Source: Gonium pectorale (taxonomy: Eukaryota > Chlorophyta > Chlorophyceae > Chlamydomonadales > Volvocaceae). From it: a DNA stretch of 64,000 bases. The position numbers and the translations under genes were made by a program. Positions within the stretch are counted from its first letter, which is position 1. Every line of letters starts with the position of its first letter. The notes under the pieces were generated by a model. The model saw nothing but the letters and a program-made list of their open reading frames with translations. It had not been told where the DNA came from and searched no databases. Shown piece after piece: positions 60,799 to 64,000 of the stretch. The stretch spans positions 2,191,127-2,255,126 of the forward strand of contig LSYV01000016.1 in the NCBI GenBank assembly GCA_001584585.1. The letters run 5' to 3'.

Positions 60799-63161
60799 GG
60801 CAACGTGCGGGATTTAGTGCGTCAGCGCACAGGCCGACACGGAGACATTTGGCGACCGAAGGCGCTCCCGTGTCCCGGCCCCTTCTGTTATGCGATATGC
60901 TGTTGTGCGGCGCAGTGTCTGGGTGCACTTGCTGGGCCCGGCCGTAATTTAACCGAGGAGGGTGTGAGAGAGCGAGTAAGCGTGAATGCGTCACTACGTT
61001 TGCCGCTCGCGGAATTAAACTGCGTGCGCTGAGTGCACATTACTGCAATGGGGTAGCTCGACGTTACAGTTACAGGGTATGCCCCACCTTGTGGTGGGAT
61101 GTCATGTGCCCTCGATGTGCCCTGGGGCCGGTGCTGCTGAGAGGCGTGGAGAGATCCTCTACAGATTACATTCTTTTACCAGGCATTCATTATGACGGGC
61201 AAGGGCAAAATGCCCGGATCGGCCTTTCTGCGGGGTCTTGGGTGGTCTTGCGTTTGCTCTGTGGATCACTTGCGTAATAGCGCACTGCCTGTACGGTATC
61301 TACTTTGCCATTGTCTCATCACCGTGGCAAGCGTTTCAGCGCCAATGCCGATGTGTGGAGCGGGAGCGAACGAGACGGTCATGTTCGACCTCTGCCGGTT
61401 GAACGTCCCAGCCATGGTGCTGCCGCTCGAGTAGCGTTAGGTGCGATCTGCAACCGAAGCTAAACCCAACGGGAGTTTTGCCGTACTTCCGCTCGTGTGG
61501 TTACTCCTTACGTTTCTGGGACAAAATGCCATTTTCTAACTTCGGGCACTGCGTAATTGTCGTCATTCATGAAAACATATTGGCGCCGTGTTGCGAGGGG
61601 TCTCATTGCGCCGGGTCAAGGCAAGGGCACGAGGGGGCCCGCAGCGCGCTGTTGCATGAGGTAATGTTCGACTCTTGCTGCAAGCCCGCCATCAGAAAGC
61701 GATTATCCCGTCTGCAGCCTGTGTCGCTTTTCCTGAACGGCTACCGGCTACCTGACTTGTCCGTAGCAATCCTGAAGAGATGGTCTTGGGTAAAAGCGCA
61801 CAGTACAGGATCAAATGTGGTTTGACAGCACTACATATGCACGCGCAGCTGGCTTTCAAAAGCTTCCAAGATCCCGGATTTCTGTTAAATACGGCGGCAT
61901 TGCCTTTGTTCCTCCAGTGTTGTTGCAAACCCGTGTGGCAGCGCTCCCTTGCACTTGGCTAGGTTAGGCTTGGGAAGCTGAAGCCAAGCATCCTTTTTGA
62001 CCCAAGATACCTATCGTTCTGGGAAGGCTGCCTATCGGGTTTGCCAGCATGGCCTACCCACGTACATAAACACTAAGCATTCAGGTGTCCACGGCATTCA
62101 CGGACTCTCCTGGCGGTGGCGCTGTGGACAACGGACTGCGCTTTGACGTGCATTGATGCGCGAGGTCACCCAGGCGGCCTCGACCGTGGACAGCTGGACT
62201 CGGTGCCGGCAGAGCACGGCTAGCTGCCTAACCTGCATGTTTTCAGCGTGATACATGCATGGCGTACACGCACGGCTAAAAGCTCACTGTGCTTCCCTCC
62301 GACCCACGGGTCGGCCACTCGGCCTGGATCTCGATATGTTGTTAAATCAATGGCTGCACACGGCGCACCTCTGCGCCAGGCGCTGAAGCTGATTTGAAGA
62401 CTGTACATTTCGCCGTAGGCATTAACATGGATACGTACCTTGCTATCTCGTCCACGCGGACTCGGTGAAGGATAATCAAGACACTGTCATAAGAAGCATA
62501 AGAGCCTAAACAAAGGCCCTGCCGGCATTATCTTCATGTGCCCGAACCATATCGCGGAGGCATGCACCCATCGGCGTGCCATTCGTGCTCCGCGCCTGCT
62601 CCCACACGTTCATGCACTTAGCCGAATCACGCTGCTTGCCCCCGGCCCCTCCATTCCAAAAGGTCCAAAATGTAAAGTTCTCTTATATCTTCCGTTAAGA
62701 GGCATTATTAGAGCCACGGAACACAACCGTGGAGATGGTCACAACCCACAAATGCACACCGGCTCGTGCATCAAGATAACGGGTGAAACCCTGAAACCGA
62801 AACGGGGAGCATCGCGGGATGAGGAACACCGCGGGCTATCACGTTCCCAATTTCCTTACATTTCTCCATATGCACCAAGCCAGGGAAATACATGGGTTGC
62901 AGAAAAGCCACAGTTGTCACAACGTGTGGGATGGAGTACAAACAGCCTATGGGTCGAGCCCGTGCACATTGATTACTGTGGATCCACAAAAACAATGGGT
63001 GTCCAAGCCATGAAAAGGCTATCATAGCAACGATAAGGTTCGCCGTTATTCTCCCCACAAACCGCATACAAAGCGCCTTATCGCCATTCAATTTTAGATT
63101 ATCAGCAAGTGGTATCTCTGCCGCCGTCTCATTCTAAGCTTGCACACCAGTTGCCTAGGCC
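60799..63161. other. intergenic between convergent genes
   Basis: About 2.4 kb. Small open frames on both strands (for example 61478-61825 + and 62536-63027 +) have no domain or splice support and AT-richer composition. It should carry the 3' regions of the HAD gene and of the partial gene to the right. I see no gene. Confidence 0.5.
62856..62860 (-). terminator. TGTAA poly(A) signal for the partial gene at 63162-64000
   Basis: Minus-strand TGTAA about 300 bases downstream of the stop at 63162-63164, at a normal algal distance. Confidence 0.5.
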
Positions 63162-64000
63162 TCAGGTGTTTGGCCCCATCCCTGCGGCAATGACCGCAGA
63201 CGACACGCCCAATGAGACGCTCGGCGAGCGGACGGCGCTGGAGCACTCGCCGCCCTCGCTCACACCGTGCCCGCTGCAGGTGCGCCTCGGCTGCCCTGGA
63301 GAAGGCGCCCAGGAGAGTAGCGCACTGACCACCTCAACGGGAAACGTCTTGACGGCAGCGGCCAAGGATGACATGGCTTTGAGGCTTAGGTTGCCCTTGC
63401 CGATGGAGGCTCCGGCACCCTTGAAGGACGCGCCTCCGCCCTGCAGGGACGCAAGTGCCACCACGACGCCGCTGCCACTGCTGTTGGAGCGACGAGGCGT
63501 CGACACGCCAAGGATTCTCCGCGCAGCGGGGTTCGTGCTCGCGAAGCTGGGAGGAGAGGCACCGGGTCGCTGCTGGTCAGCTGCAGGGCCCTCGCGTGAC
63601 GGGTCGTCTGCGCCTCCGTCCTGCGGCGCGAACGGCGTTCGTGCGGGGTTTCCCTGCACTGCCGCCGCAGCCAGGCGGCGGCTCTCCTCCACAGCCGCAA
63701 GCCCAAACGGTATCAGCAAATCCGACGGTTGTACTTCGGGGACCGCTGCTGCAGCCGTCCCCGTCGTGTATGGGTCGTCCCGGGGATCCCTCGCGTCGTC
63801 CTCCTCAGCGCCCCCGGCTGAGGCGTCACGCGAGTCCGTTGCATCCTCCAGCAACAGGATGACCTGCCCGGTGTCAGTCTGCATGGCCGTGGTGCGGCGG
63901 GAGGGACCCATAACCGTTTGCAAGACCTCCGCCGCGGCCTCCGCCAGCCCAGCGTTCGCGAGGCGCTCCAGTTGATGCTCAGGCGTCCGAGCGCCGGCCG
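63162..64000 (-). CDS. 3' end of an unknown Ala/Ser/Gly-rich protein (partial)
   Basis: An uninterrupted minus-strand frame from the window edge to TGA at 63162, about 279 codons. The first 45 residues look structured: an amphipathic H-Q-L-E-R-L-A-N-A-G-L-A-E-A-A-A-E-V helix, then V-I-L-L-L-E-D. Next are an acidic stretch and a long Ser/Gly/Pro/Ala-rich disordered tail with the element G-K-G-N-L-S-L-K. No family recognised. The plus strand is also open here (63109-63975), as is common in GC-rich DNA. The minus frame is preferred because it gives the plausible helix up to the edge, a terminal stop and a downstream TGTAA. The 5' part lies outside the window. Confidence 0.65.
   Translation of the reverse strand, partial: AGARTPEHQLERLANAGLAEAAAEVLQTVMGPSRRTTAMQTDTGQVILLLEDATDSRDASAGGAEEDDARDPRDDPYTTGTAAAAVPEVQPSDLLIPFGLAAVEESRRLAAAAVQGNPARTPFAPQDGGADDPSREGPAADQQRPGASPPSFASTNPAARRILGVSTPRRSNSSGSGVVVALASLQGGGASFKGAGASIGKGNLSLKAMSSLAAAVKTFPVEVVSALLSWAPSPGQPRRTCSGHGVSEGGECSSAVRSPSVSLGVSSAVIAAGMGPNT

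Noticed and set aside
63109..63975. 288-codon plus-strand open frame
   Set aside because: Antisense to the preferred minus-strand frame; Arg/Ser/Pro/Ala-rich translation typical of GC-rich shadow frames.
1..64000. CRISPR arrays, tRNA/rRNA genes, operons, phage or toxin genes
   Set aside because: None seen; the gene structure is eukaryotic throughout, and the repeats found are coding repeats, a transposon and an assembly duplicate.

Overview
The window looks like nuclear DNA of a green alga, most likely a chlamydomonadalean/volvocine species. The sequence is GC-rich. Genes are split by many short introns with GTGAG/GTGCG/GTAAG-type donors and CAG acceptors. TGTAA motifs, the green-algal poly(A) signal, lie downstream of several stops. 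The protein content also fits: REJ-domain secreted proteins, a SOUL protein, a TKL kinase and giant coiled-coil proteins. I see no tRNA, rRNA, CRISPR array, operon or prokaryotic feature. All exon models below were built by hand from splice-site phase and protein continuity, so boundaries are predictions.

Layout: 607-3219 (-) is a secreted REJ-domain protein. 6131-10290 (+) is an unknown multi-pass membrane protein. 10291-12555 is a gene-free, repeat-bearing stretch with a sequence gap, an unmerged 487-bp assembly duplication and a 549-bp DNA-transposon-like element (88-bp perfect inverted repeats, 8-bp target duplication). 12556-14982 (+) is a second REJ-domain protein, a paralogue of the first with the same intron phases. 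17813-27761 (-) is a 23-exon gene joining WD40-like repeats, a long disordered linker and a TKL-type protein kinase. 30318-31628 (+) is a SOUL heme-binding-type protein. 32666-49783 (-) and 50297-58342 (-) are two giant coiled-coil genes in tandem (about 4,370 and 2,254 residues). The second contains a long tract of 18-residue repeats. 59013-60798 (+) is a HAD-superfamily hydrolase. 63162-64000 (-) is the 3' end of a gene that leaves the window.

There is no sign that these genes form one pathway; this is ordinary algal gene order. The two REJ proteins are the clearest functional pair (secreted, probably surface-anchored). The two coiled-coil genes are either tandem relatives or one very large gene, because the 5' start of the 32666-49783 model could not be resolved. 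The most unusual items are the WD40-linker-kinase architecture, the 18-residue coiled-coil repeat, the cluster of GC-AG introns, and the transposon-like element beside the assembly gap.
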